A stretch of DNA of 39,981 nucleotides from Alphaproteobacteria bacterium (GTDB lineage: Bacteria > Pseudomonadota > Alphaproteobacteria > Elsterales > Elsteraceae): the NCBI GenBank assembly GCA_004292755.1, contig RDXE01000060.1:1-39981 (forward strand), in the 5' to 3' direction. The position numbers and the translations under genes are program-made. Shown here piece after piece: positions 32,837 to 39,981 of the stretch (position 1 is the stretch's first letter; each line of letters starts with the position of its first letter). The notes under the pieces were generated by a model. It was given only the letters and a program-made list of their open reading frames with translations, made no database searches and was not told where the DNA came from.

Positions 32837-33783
32837 CCGGCGGTGCGACCCGCGCCATTGGCTGGCTGCTGCTGGCGTCCGCCCTGGCGATCCCGCAACT
32901 GTCTGACAGCAGCGCGTGGTTGACCTTCTGGATCACCACGCTGCTGTTCGCGTTCCTGGGCCAAGCCTGGAATGTACTGGCTGGCTATGGTGGCCAGTTC
33001 AGTTTTGGCCACGCGGTGTTCTTCGGCACAGCTGCCTATGCCAGCGCCATTCTGCAAGTGCGCTATGGGGTGAATGCTTGGCCGGCGGCCGTAGCCGGCA
33101 TCGCTGCTGGCGGCGCCGTTGGTGCCTTCCTGGGGGCAGTGTCATTTCGCTATGGCCTGCGGGGCAGTTACTTCGCGCTGGTCACCCTCGCCTTTGCCGA
33201 GGTGTTTCGCATCCTTGCCAATTCGCTGCCATTCACTGGCGGTGGACAGGGTATTTTGATCCCGCTGATGCCAGGGGCGTCCAACCTGCAATTCCTTGAC
33301 CGGACCAGCGTGTACTACTTGCTGGTTGGCTTGGTTGTGGTCGGTGTTGCGATCTCCCGCTGGTTGGAGGCCAGCCGCTTCGGCGCCTGGCTGGTGGCGG
33401 TGCGGGAGAATGAGGCGGCAGCCAGCGCGCTGGGCATCCGGGTGTTTCGCGTCAAGCTGGCGGCGATCACACTCTCTGGCGCCATGGCGGGGGCGGCTGG
33501 GGTGATCTACGCCCAGATGTTCCTGTATCTGGACGCAGCGATTGCCTACGGCCCCCATGTCTCAGTGGAGGCGCTGCTGGGGCCGATCATCGGCGGCTTA
33601 GGCACGGTGTTCGGCCCGATTGTGGGGGCCGTGCTGCTGCATGCTTTGGGCGAGGCCGCAAAGAGCGCGATGGGGGCGACGCCTGGCCTCAATCTTGTGC
33701 TCTACGGCATCGTGCTCGTGGTGATCTTGCGCTTTTTGCCCGATGGAGTGGTTGGTCTGTTGAAGCGGTGGGGAGGGCGCTGA
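32833..33783 (+). CDS. livM: Branched-chain amino acid-type ABC permease, LivM
   Basis: The 316-residue membrane protein has the LivM pattern: TTLLFAFLGQAWNVLAGYGGQFSFGHAVFFG, RGSYFALVTLAFAEVFRIL, the cytoplasmic coupling loop SRFGAWLVAVRENEAAASALGI, and GGLGTVFGPIVGAVLLHALGE near the end. It has about ten hydrophobic segments. ATG 32833 overlaps the livH stop by 4 bp; its own stop shares a base with the livG start (TGATG). The longer upstream frame overlaps livH and is not used. It pairs with LivH as the permease heterodimer. Confidence 0.92.
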   Translation: MTGGATRAIGWLLLASALAIPQLSDSSAWLTFWITTLLFAFLGQAWNVLAGYGGQFSFGHAVFFGTAAYASAILQVRYGVNAWPAAVAGIAAGGAVGAFLGAVSFRYGLRGSYFALVTLAFAEVFRILANSLPFTGGGQGILIPLMPGASNLQFLDRTSVYYLLVGLVVVGVAISRWLEASRFGAWLVAVRENEAAASALGIRVFRVKLAAITLSGAMAGAAGVIYAQMFLYLDAAIAYGPHVSVEALLGPIIGGLGTVFGPIVGAVLLHALGEAAKSAMGATPGLNLVLYGIVLVVILRFLPDGVVGLLKRWGGR

Positions 33784-34520
33784 TGCTGCACGCAACCGGC
33801 ATCACCAAACGCTTTGGCGGCCTAACTGCCGTGGCTGACGCCAGTTTGAGCGTGGCGGAGGGCAGCATTGTCGGCCTGATCGGTCCCAATGGGGCAGGCA
33901 AGACCACGCTGTTTGCCGCCATCACTGGGTTCCATCGCCCGGATGCGGGCACGGTGCGCTTTGGCGAGCGCGACATCACGGGTCTGCCGCCGGAGGAGAT
34001 TTGCCGCCTCGGTCTGGTGCGAACGTTTCAGATCGTGCAGCCGTTTGCGGGCTTGAGCGTGCGGGAGAACATCGCCGTCGGCGCCCATCTGCGCCACCCC
34101 AGACGCGCTGCAGCCCTGGCCGCAGCTGAGTCGGTGGCACAGCGTGTTGGCCTCGCCGATCAGTTGGACAAGCCCGCCGCGGCCCTTACCATCGCGGGGC
34201 GCAAGCGGCTGGAGGTTGCGCGCGCGCTGGCGACGGAGCCGCGGCTGATCCTGCTGGACGAAGTGATGGCGGGCCTCAACCCGACTGAGATTGCTGAGAT
34301 CGTGCCCGTGGTCCGCGGCTTGGTTGCCAGTGGCGTCACGGTTCTGTTGATCGAGCATGTGATGCAAGCCGTGATGAGCCTCGCCGAGGATGTCTATGTG
34401 CTGAACCAGGGCCGCATGATTGCCCACGGTCCGCCCGCCACGCTGGTGCGCGATCCCATGGTGATCGAGGCCTATCTCGGCCATGGTGCCGCCCAACGTC
34501 TGGGAGCCGAGCATGGCTGA
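33783..34520 (+). CDS. livG: ABC transporter ATP-binding protein, LivG
   Basis: The 245-residue ATPase has Walker A GPNGAGKTT (about 36-44), the Q-loop in RTFQIVQPF, Walker B LILLDEVMAGL and the switch His in LLIEHVMQAV. The signature reads LTIAGRKRLEVARAL instead of LSGGQ; this deviation is known in LivG-type ATPases and does not by itself mean loss of function. The MAGLNPTE stretch after Walker B is a LivG mark. ATG 33783 overlaps the livM stop by one base. It energises the LivHM channel together with LivF. Confidence 0.92.
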   Translation: MLHATGITKRFGGLTAVADASLSVAEGSIVGLIGPNGAGKTTLFAAITGFHRPDAGTVRFGERDITGLPPEEICRLGLVRTFQIVQPFAGLSVRENIAVGAHLRHPRRAAALAAAESVAQRVGLADQLDKPAAALTIAGRKRLEVARALATEPRLILLDEVMAGLNPTEIAEIVPVVRGLVASGVTVLLIEHVMQAVMSLAEDVYVLNQGRMIAHGPPATLVRDPMVIEAYLGHGAAQRLGAEHG

Positions 34521-35226
34521 GCCGCTGTTGAGCGTAACGGGGTTGGAGGCTGGCTATGGCCCGGTCACGGTGCTGCGCGGCCTGTCGATGACCGTCGCCG
34601 CGGGCGAGATTGTGGCCGTGCTGGGGTCCAACGGGGTTGGGAAGTCCACCCTCAACAACACGCTGTCTGGGTTGGTGCGCGCCCGCGCTGGCAGCATCCA
34701 GTTTGACGGTGCTGCGATCACCACGGCCGATCCAGCAGCCATCGTCGCGGCAGGTTTGATCCATGTGCCAGAGGGGCGGCGGGTGTTCCCCAACCTGTCG
34801 GTGCGCGAGAACTTAATCCTCGGCAGCTACCGCCGCGGTCGCAGCTCGCGCAGCCAGACACTGGACCGCGTGGTGACCATCTTCCCGCGCCTGAAGGAGC
34901 GCTTTGGCCAGTATGCTGGCACGCTGTCGGGAGGGGAGCAGCAAATGCTCGCCATCGGCCGCGGCCTGATGGCCGAGCCGAAGCTGTTGATCCTGGACGA
35001 ACCCTCCCTTGGCCTCTCCCCGCTGCTGGTGGAGGAAATGTTTGCCCTGATCGCGGGTATCGCTGCCGCTGGTCCCGCAGTGGTGATCGTGGAGCAGAAC
35101 GTCGTCCAAAGCCTGTCGCTGGCCAGCCGCGGCTATGTGCTGGAGCAAGGCGTCTTCGCGCTCACCGGCAGCGCCACCGACCTCCTCGCCGATCCTCGGC
35201 TGCGGGCCACCTACCTTGGGCTGTGA
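34513..35226 (+). CDS. livF: ABC transporter ATP-binding protein, LivF
   Basis: The 237-residue ATPase has Walker A GSNGVGKST, a standard signature LSGGEQQMLAIGRGL, Walker B LLILDEPSLGLSP, and VIVEQNV, where the switch His is replaced by Gln as is usual for LivF. The VPEGRRVFPNLSVRENL stretch is also LivF-specific. ATG 34513 overlaps the livG stop by 8 bp. Its stop at 35226 overlaps the degraded AAA ATPase remnant on the opposite strand. It ends the transporter operon. Confidence 0.93.
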   Translation: MAEPLLSVTGLEAGYGPVTVLRGLSMTVAAGEIVAVLGSNGVGKSTLNNTLSGLVRARAGSIQFDGAAITTADPAAIVAAGLIHVPEGRRVFPNLSVRENLILGSYRRGRSSRSQTLDRVVTIFPRLKERFGQYAGTLSGGEQQMLAIGRGLMAEPKLLILDEPSLGLSPLLVEEMFALIAGIAAAGPAVVIVEQNVVQSLSLASRGYVLEQGVFALTGSATDLLADPRLRATYLGL

Positions 35227-35950
35227 GGTGAGGGGGTAAAGTTGTAGCCTGATAGGTGTTGGTCCAACGACCAAATCATCACTCGCCGACGTCGATGCCG
35301 GGCACAGACAGCCCGCCATTCCTCTATGATCGAGAGATCCCCGAGTGAGACCTCCCGCTTGGCGTTCTCGGGAAAGGGGCTAAGCCAAGTGCGGACGGTC
35401 GTTGCTTCTGGGAACCGCGTGGCTTGGAACGGTGCGTGACCGTCCATCGCAGCCGTCACTGCTGTCACGAAAACTTTGGCTGATTGAAATCGATGACCGC
35501 CGTCGCGCAACTGAGCGACATGATGTCCTGTTTCAAGGATTGTGACAAAAGGCAGCAAAAATTCTTCTTTCTGCTGCTGCCTTGCTTCAATCTCAGCCCA
35601 TTCTGAAATTAGTGATTCCTCCGCGATATGAAAGCCATCATCTCGACGCTCTATTTCCATCCGATGGTCAAAGAAGTTTGGTGATCCGAAGCTGCGAGAA
35701 ATGGAAAACCTATTGAATCCTTGCCGAGGGATAGAAAGCAGAAATCCTCTAATAAATCTTTGCGATGGGTCAGCGATGTTTTCAAATCGGATAGCCTCTT
35801 CCCCTGCCCCATCCAGGCGAGAATCTGTAGCGCCTCGATCAGATTGATCTTGCCCGACGCATTTGCACCAACAAGCACGGTGACTGGGGCAAGATGTAGA
35901 CGCGCGTGGTCAAAACTCTTAAAGTTCTCGACCAAGGTCGCAGAGAGCAT
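35211..35950 (-). pseudogene. Truncated and frameshifted AAA15-type ATPase remnant
   Basis: From ATG 35950 the frame gives LSATLVENFKSFDHARLHLAPVTVLVGANASGKINLIEAL, the N-terminus of a RecF/SMC-like AAA ATPase. The Walker A Ser that should follow GK is Ile (codon ATC at 35846-35848), which should abolish nucleotide binding. The frame stops at 35651-35653 (ending TIGWK); the next frame continues as IERRDDGFHIAEESLISEW, so one base appears to be lost near 35655. The second part runs to about 35211 and contains no signature, Walker B or switch His: the C-terminal half is missing, cut off next to the livF 3' end. Three independent lesions make this a genuine relic. It resembles the RloA-like ATPase at 27042-28310 in type but is not a recent copy. 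Confidence 0.8.
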
Positions 35951-36107
35951 GCCGGTCCCCGATGCGTGCAAATCTAGCGTAACCACAGCTTATGCCCGAT
36001 CACCCCGTCGTCTAACACCAAAGCCAGCGCTCTAGCCTGTTTCGATCCTGCCGGTATGCTCGTTGCCACGGCATCGTCACCACCGTAGGACAAAAGGGTT
36101 GCTGCTA

Positions 36108-37064
36108 ATGGATATCCCCGTGATTTCGATTGCTGCCTTAGGCAGCGCGGACTCGGTCGCGGAACGCGCAACGGCCGGTCAGATTGGCGTTGCTTGCCGC
36201 AGCATTGGGTTCTTTCAGATCACCGACACCGGCCTGTCGCCAGCGCTGCTGCAGGCGGTGTTTGCCGCCAGTGCCACGTTCTTTGCCCTGCCCGAGGCGG
36301 AAAAGGCAGCTGTCTCGATCACGCACTCCCGGCACAATCGCGGCTATGGCGGCATCGGCACGGAGCAGTTGGACCCGACCCTGATCGCCGATGCGAAGGA
36401 GGTGTTCAATATTGGGCGCGATCTTGCAGCCGATGACCCCGACGTGGTGGCGGGAAAGCCCTTTCATGGGGTGAATCAGTGGCCCGCCGATTCAGCCTTT
36501 CGTGCCACGCTGCTGGCCTACTGGCAGGAGATGCAGCGGATCGCCGCCCGCCTGCACCGTGCCTTCGCGCTGGACCTTGGGTTGGAGGCCAGCTTCTTCG
36601 ACACCCGGATCGACAAGCCGCTGTCAACCCTGCGCCTGCTGCACTATCCGCCCCATCCCGGCATCTTCGATGGCAGCCAGTATGGCGCCGCGCCGCACAC
36701 CGACTACGGTACCGTCACCCTCTTGGCACAGGATACCGCTGGCGGGTTGGAGGTGGAGCGGCGGGACGGCACCTGGATTGACGTGCCACCACGCGCCGAC
36801 GGCTTTGTCTGCAACATCGGCGACTGCTTGATGCGCTGGTCGAATGATGTCTACCGGTCCACTCCGCACCGGGTCGTCAACCGCTCGGGGCGGGAGCGCT
36901 ACTCCATCGCCTATTTCGCCGACCCCAACGCCGATGCTGAGATCGCCTGCCTGCCGACCTGCCTGCCACTCGGCGAGGCGCCGCGCTACGCGCCAACCAC
37001 CGGCGCCGCTTACTTGACTGAGCGTCTGAACGCCACCTACGCCTTTCGCCGCGCAAGCGGCTAG
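36108..37064 (+). CDS. 2-oxoglutarate/Fe(II)-dependent dioxygenase, isopenicillin N synthase-like
   Basis: The 318-residue protein has the DIOX_N start (IPVISIAALGS, ACRSIGFFQITDTGL) and the double-stranded beta-helix core with the iron ligands His and Asp in APHTDYGTVTLL and the distal His in TPHRVVNRSG; the Arg and Ser of RERYSIAYF bind the 2-oxoglutarate carboxylate. The block RGYGGIGTEQLD is common in bacterial members. It probably hydroxylates or desaturates a small metabolite; the substrate is unknown. ATG 36108 is used. It converges with the VOC-cupin gene, overlapping by 4 bp, and follows the transporter, so it might process the imported compound, which is speculation. Confidence 0.88.
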   Translation: MDIPVISIAALGSADSVAERATAGQIGVACRSIGFFQITDTGLSPALLQAVFAASATFFALPEAEKAAVSITHSRHNRGYGGIGTEQLDPTLIADAKEVFNIGRDLAADDPDVVAGKPFHGVNQWPADSAFRATLLAYWQEMQRIAARLHRAFALDLGLEASFFDTRIDKPLSTLRLLHYPPHPGIFDGSQYGAAPHTDYGTVTLLAQDTAGGLEVERRDGTWIDVPPRADGFVCNIGDCLMRWSNDVYRSTPHRVVNRSGRERYSIAYFADPNADAEIACLPTCLPLGEAPRYAPTTGAAYLTERLNATYAFRRASG

Positions 37065-38167
37065 GCGAACAGCGGCAAAGCACCAGGCAGTGTCACCTCC
37101 AGCAGTTCCAAGCCGGGGCCGGGCATCAGGCGGAAGCGGCGATGGGGCGGCACTGTGACAGCGTCGTCCAGGCCAAGCTGGATTGGTGCCTCACCCTCCA
37201 CCTCCAGCGCAGCCGCACCGGCCCGGACAAACCAGAACAAGAACTCACCCTCGTGGTGCATCCAGGCAGGTGCCGAACTGGGGGCGAGGCGGACCACGCG
37301 CACCCCGGCCAGACCCTCGGTTGCTGCGGAAATGCCAGTGCAGCGCTCCTGCCGCGTCGGGCTGACATCCTGCCAGGATGCATCCACTGCGTGGTGGCGG
37401 CTGAAGCGCTGTCCGCCAAACCTGCGCTCCGGTGCAGAGATGCCAGTCGGCAGGGTGATGCTGAGATCGCCGCGGGTTTCATGCTCAGCCGGACAGCCAA
37501 TCTCAACCACTTCCAAACCGGAGGAGGCCTCCAGCACGCGATGGCGGATTTGTGGAGGCTGCAGCACGCAGTCCCCCGCCTGCATCACGAATGGCTCGCC
37601 TTGGTCCTCATACACCACTTTGACCCAGCCACGGTGGCAGAAGATCGCTTGAAAGCGCACCTTGTGGAAATGCGCGTAGTCGGGCACCGGCCCGCCTTCG
37701 GGAATGCGGATGTGAGAGGCGATGAAGCGACCGCCTTGGCGATCCGGGATCAGATCGCGGTACTGCATCCCTGCCCGTCCCGTGCCCCACACTGCCTGAG
37801 GACCCGCATGGACCACAGAGAGGGTCGCGACCAGCGGCGGCACCACCACGGGTGGGTCAGCGTCAACCAATTCAATCTGGGTGCCGTTGGGCGCCGTCAG
37901 CCGCCGAAACCCTCCGGCGACGGCATCGGCGTCCCGGCAGGCCAGCACCAGCGCCCCACCATCGCCGCTGCCCTGGCGGTCCAGCCGAAGCCTCAACCCG
38001 TGCCCGACCACCACCGCCGTGCTGGGCCGATCCGCGGGATAGATCGTCTCGACGCGGAACCCCAACCGACTGGTAAAGAAGCCAAGCGTCTCATCAAAGG
38101 GGGCGGCGGGCAGGACCAGCTCGGCGGACTGAATCCGCTCGGCGATGGCAGGCAGAGTGTCAGGCAT
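37061..38167 (-). CDS. VOC (glyoxalase-like) and double-cupin fusion protein
   Basis: The 368-residue protein appears to have three metal-enzyme-type modules. Residues about 10-105 resemble a VOC/glyoxalase fold (SAELVLPAAPFDETLGFFTSRLGFRVETIYPAD, ending TAPNGTQIELVD). Residues about 140-235 form a cupin (IRIPEGGPVPDYAHFHKVRFQAIFCHRGWVKVVYEDQGEPFVMQAGDCVLQPPQIRH). Residues about 290-365 form a second cupin (APAWMHHEGEFLFWFVRAGAAALEVEG, DAVTVPPHRRFRL). Each cupin keeps His/Glu-type metal positions in part. No signal peptide is present. I do not know the reaction; such fusions may isomerise or oxygenate small metabolites. ATG 38167 is used; upstream frame extension to 38230 is not family-like. 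Confidence 0.7.
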   Translation of the reverse strand: MPDTLPAIAERIQSAELVLPAAPFDETLGFFTSRLGFRVETIYPADRPSTAVVVGHGLRLRLDRQGSGDGGALVLACRDADAVAGGFRRLTAPNGTQIELVDADPPVVVPPLVATLSVVHAGPQAVWGTGRAGMQYRDLIPDRQGGRFIASHIRIPEGGPVPDYAHFHKVRFQAIFCHRGWVKVVYEDQGEPFVMQAGDCVLQPPQIRHRVLEASSGLEVVEIGCPAEHETRGDLSITLPTGISAPERRFGGQRFSRHHAVDASWQDVSPTRQERCTGISAATEGLAGVRVVRLAPSSAPAWMHHEGEFLFWFVRAGAAALEVEGEAPIQLGLDDAVTVPPHRRFRLMPGPGLELLEVTLPGALPLFA

Positions 38168-38361
38168 CGGGGAACCCAGGGGCTGAGGGCCAAATTGTCC
38201 ATCACCATGAAACTCTGTCGCGCACTCCACAACTATAAAAAAGGTGTACTCCCGTGGTAGTCCAGTTGCTTTCTATTGAACAGCTGTCAGCTAATATCCC
38301 GTTCAGGATGCTGCGTTGGGTGTTTGCTCGCACAAAGACCGTTTGGTGCAGCCTCGCACGG

Positions 38362-39006
38362 CTACCAGCGTAACCAATGCCACCCAACCCATGCGCCGAC
38401 GACTGCTGGCGCGAGCATGCCGAAGCCATACCAGACGATGACGAAGGCCGGGGCAATCTCAGGACAGTGCAGCGCATACACCGAGGCGCCAATGCCGCCG
38501 GCGCCCAACCCAGCCACCGCACCAGCAAGCATGGGACGGGTTGGCGCAACGGCTGCCAGCGCGCGCATCGATAGCACCATCGTCGGAACGGACAGCCCCG
38601 CCACGATGACCATGCATTCGAGCCAGGTTTTCCCCACGATAAGGTCGCCCCACTGGCCGACCGGCGCCAAGGCCAACTGGCCTGCCCCAAGAGCCGCCAT
38701 CACAGCAAAGGGGACCAACAACAGCCGCAATGGGCGCCGCGGGTCAGCGCCCGGTCGACCCAGCACCAAGGCGGCATGCAAGGCAGTGGCGGCGACACCC
38801 AGCGAGAACAGGGCTTTCGCCCACCAGCCGCCCAGGGCCATGAGCGACAGGAGCTGGGGGTGAAGGCCAAAAGCGATCAGCAGGACGGCCGTCGCGGCGA
38901 CCAGTCCACCCGCGCTTGCAATCACCCAGAGGTGCGCTGACCGGGGCAGACGCTCCACCGCAGCACCTCGGGCCAACATGGCGGCAAGTTCCTCGGTCCG
39001 CATCAT
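38362..39006 (-). CDS. nrsF: NrsF-family (DUF1109) membrane anti-sigma factor
   Basis: The 214-residue protein has a short N-terminal cytoplasmic segment (MRTEELAAMLARGAAVERLPR) and six hydrophobic segments, the layout of NrsF/DUF1109 proteins. These hold the cognate ECF sigma at the membrane and release it under stress such as chromium, cadmium or oxidants in Caulobacter. Two Cys are visible (in TWLECMVIV and YALHCPEI), in or near membrane segments as in NrsF, where Cys residues matter for signalling. It starts in an ATGA overlap with the sigma gene stop, so the pair is co-translated. Confidence 0.87.
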   Translation of the reverse strand: MMRTEELAAMLARGAAVERLPRSAHLWVIASAGGLVAATAVLLIAFGLHPQLLSLMALGGWWAKALFSLGVAATALHAALVLGRPGADPRRPLRLLLVPFAVMAALGAGQLALAPVGQWGDLIVGKTWLECMVIVAGLSVPTMVLSMRALAAVAPTRPMLAGAVAGLGAGGIGASVYALHCPEIAPAFVIVWYGFGMLAPAVVGAWVGWHWLRW

Positions 39007-39563
39007 CCCTCTCCCCGGCTCCGGATCCGGGCTGCTAGCGCCTTTAGCCCGCGATGGATGCCCACCTTGACCGCAGACACCGACAGACCGGTTTGCGCCG
39101 ATGCTTCAACGACACTGAGCCCTTCCAGCTTCACCAACCGGATCGGCTCGCGCTGCTTGGCGGGCAGTGCTGCCAGCAGTGATCTGATATCCAAAGCCGC
39201 CGTCGGATCCGCTGCGGCGTGCTCATCGGCCAGAACGTCCTGCCAGTCCTCCACGGGTTCGTGCAGCGCCTCGCGGCGCCCATGGCGGCGATGCCAGTCG
39301 ATCAGCTTGTAACTCGCGATAGCAAACACCCACGGCGCCAGCGGCTGCTGAGGATCGTAGGTGTGGCGCTTGGTATGCACGGCAATCAGGGTTTCCTGCA
39401 CCAAATCCTCGTGATCGCTGAGGCGCATTGGCAACCGACGCCGAAAGTAGGCACGCAGTCGCTTCGCCAGGACCAAGAGAAGGTTCTGGTACGCAAGTTC
39501 GTCTCCAGCCAAGCTTGCGGCCATGGCCTCGCTCAGGACCCGATCATCCTCAAGCACGGTCAC
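39003..39563 (-). CDS. sigF: ECF sigma factor paired with NrsF (SigF-like)
   Basis: The 186-residue protein has sigma region 2 (about 20-85: AYQNLLLVLAKRLRAYFRRRL, DLVQETLIAVHTKRHTYDPQQPLAPWVFAIASYKLIDWHRRHGRR) and region 4 (about 125-180: LLAALPAKQREPIRLVKLEGLSVVEASAQTGLSVSAVKVGIHRGLKAL). It directs RNA polymerase to stress promoters and is probably held inactive by the downstream NrsF. A promoter matching the Caulobacter SigF type lies upstream (39589-39614), so autoregulation is likely. The start is GTG 39563; an AUG-UGA pair lies directly before it in frame, and the best GAGG is spaced for that AUG. ATG 39524 is a less likely alternative. Confidence 0.9.
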   Translation of the reverse strand: MTVLEDDRVLSEAMAASLAGDELAYQNLLLVLAKRLRAYFRRRLPMRLSDHEDLVQETLIAVHTKRHTYDPQQPLAPWVFAIASYKLIDWHRRHGRREALHEPVEDWQDVLADEHAAADPTAALDIRSLLAALPAKQREPIRLVKLEGLSVVEASAQTGLSVSAVKVGIHRGLKALAARIRSRGEG

Positions 39564-39588
39564 TCACATAGTTTCCTCTAGGACGATG

Positions 39589-39614
39589 TCCGTCGTAGGC
39601 TGTCACTCGGTTAC
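39589..39614 (-). promoter_or_regulatory. Probable ECF (SigF-type) autoregulatory promoter
   Basis: On the minus strand GTAACC (39614-39609) is followed after exactly 16 nt by CGGA (39592-39589), 25 nt before the GTG start. The published Caulobacter SigF consensus, as I recall it, is GTAACC-N16-CGAA; this differs at one base of the -10. I saw no second good copy elsewhere in the window. Confidence 0.6.
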
Positions 39615-39763
39615 AGCACGCCCACAGATTTGGAAACGACGATCTCTGGCCTGTTTGGGCAAAATCTGAGGGGGACGCGATCCGCGGTGACACCAGACAA
39701 TGGCAGGCTTCGGGCAGACATGAAATGAGGGTCCACACGCTTATGTCAGGCCCTAGAAACGCG

Positions 39764-39787
39764 AAAACCCCCAGCCGGAGCCGGGGG
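39764..39787 (-). terminator. Intrinsic terminator facing left
   Basis: CCCCC (39768-39772) pairs with GGGGG (39783-39787), with an inner GC/GC pair and a CGGA loop. On the minus strand the hairpin is followed by TTTT (39767-39764). It ends a leftward transcript that starts at or beyond the window edge or at the candidate promoter near 39824-39852, and isolates the sigma gene from upstream transcription. Confidence 0.65.
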
Positions 39788-39817
39788 CGTGCTGGCGGCG
39801 TACCGCTTCGCGTTGAC
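39764..39817 (-). ncRNA. Candidate short leftward transcript ending in the terminator
   Basis: TTGACC (39852-39847) and TAAAAC (39829-39824) are 17 nt apart on the minus strand and could act as -35/-10; a TATAAA at 39831-39826 overlaps with 15-nt spacing. A start near 39817 would give a transcript of about 55 nt ending at the hairpin above. No open frame in it looks coding. It could be a small RNA or an attenuated leader. Confidence 0.25.
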
Positions 39818-39981
39818 TGACTGGTTTTATAAATCTGGTTTCGACGGGTCAATGACAAAAAGGCGAACTCGCGTCGCTGTTTGCCCGCGTGAATATGCGC
39901 CACCGCCGGGTTGGGAGCCGCCGAGCGAGAAACGGCGCTGATTCGACAGGTGGCGCAAACCTCGGCAGTATGGTTAACTCA
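39818..39981. other. Right edge, no gene seen
   Basis: This stretch has no ribosome binding site or motif. A minus-strand frame crosses it (39550-39903) but runs through the terminator and the ECF promoter, so I do not count it as a gene. It may be the upstream region of a gene beyond the window. Confidence 0.4.

Noticed and set aside
39550-39903. 117-codon minus-strand open frame
   Set aside because: It runs through the terminator at 39764-39787 and the ECF promoter at 39589-39614, which are better supported.

Overview
The window looks like a chromosomal segment of a GC-rich alphaproteobacterium, most likely Rhodospirillales-like. I infer this from gene content and codon use: a long-type isocitrate dehydrogenase, a DUF2244-nth pair, a ligase-associated DEXH helicase, an ECF sigma/NrsF pair and a complete LivKHMGF transporter. 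I cannot name the genus. No rRNA, tRNA, CRISPR array or intact insertion sequence was found.

Layout. 1-453: 5' part of an RTX-type secreted protein (-), in AT-richer DNA. 863-2286: isocitrate dehydrogenase broken by what looks like a 19-nt deletion. 2359-3585: DUF2244 membrane protein (-) and endonuclease III (+). 3709-7029: two adjacent paralogous M14-type (DUF2817) metallopeptidases plus an AraC regulator, tightly spaced. 7030-7369: a hairpin-rich gap between converging genes. 7370-10260: PmbA/TldE-like protein and an EAL phosphodiesterase with a degenerate GGDEF domain (-). 10411-11735: SDR dehydrogenase and YciB (+). 11716-15661: four tightly packed minus-strand genes (UbiA-type phosphoribosyltransferase, flippase-like membrane protein, DprE1-like oxidase, DprE2-like reductase), which together look like a route to polyprenyl-phospho-D-arabinofuranose. 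15662-16254: AT-richer gap with no gene I can support.

16255-25144 is mostly housekeeping: a methyltransferase, a thioredoxin-reductase-like ferredoxin-NADP reductase, an Lhr-type helicase carrying an in-frame minisatellite, a DEDD exonuclease in atypical DNA, a PmtA-like methyltransferase, a class-2-like dihydroorotate dehydrogenase with a Cys where the catalytic Ser is expected, ThpR and a Tas-type aldo-keto reductase. 25205-26218 is a signal-peptide/peptidoglycan-binding/TM protein. 26365-28310 is an AT-richer defence-type insertion: an intact RloA/AbiLi-like ATPase and a twice-frameshifted RloB/AbiLii-like partner.

28504-30417 holds a secreted DUF6134-like protein, a DUF985 cupin and glyoxalase II. 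30595-35226 is a five-gene ABC uptake operon of branched-chain amino acid type. It is followed by the remnant of a second AAA ATPase (35211-35950), a 2-oxoglutarate/Fe(II) oxygenase and a VOC-cupin fusion. The right end (38362-39614) is an ECF sigma factor with its NrsF-type membrane anti-sigma and a probable autoregulatory promoter, then a possible small transcript ending in a good terminator.

The strongest leads are the arabinofuranose-donor cassette, the unusual PyrD, the damaged RloAB pair, the structured convergent gap at 7030-7369, and the ECF promoter with an AUG-UGA element before its GTG start. Three genes carry frame disruptions in 40 kb, so base-level accuracy should be confirmed before calling them biological pseudogenes.
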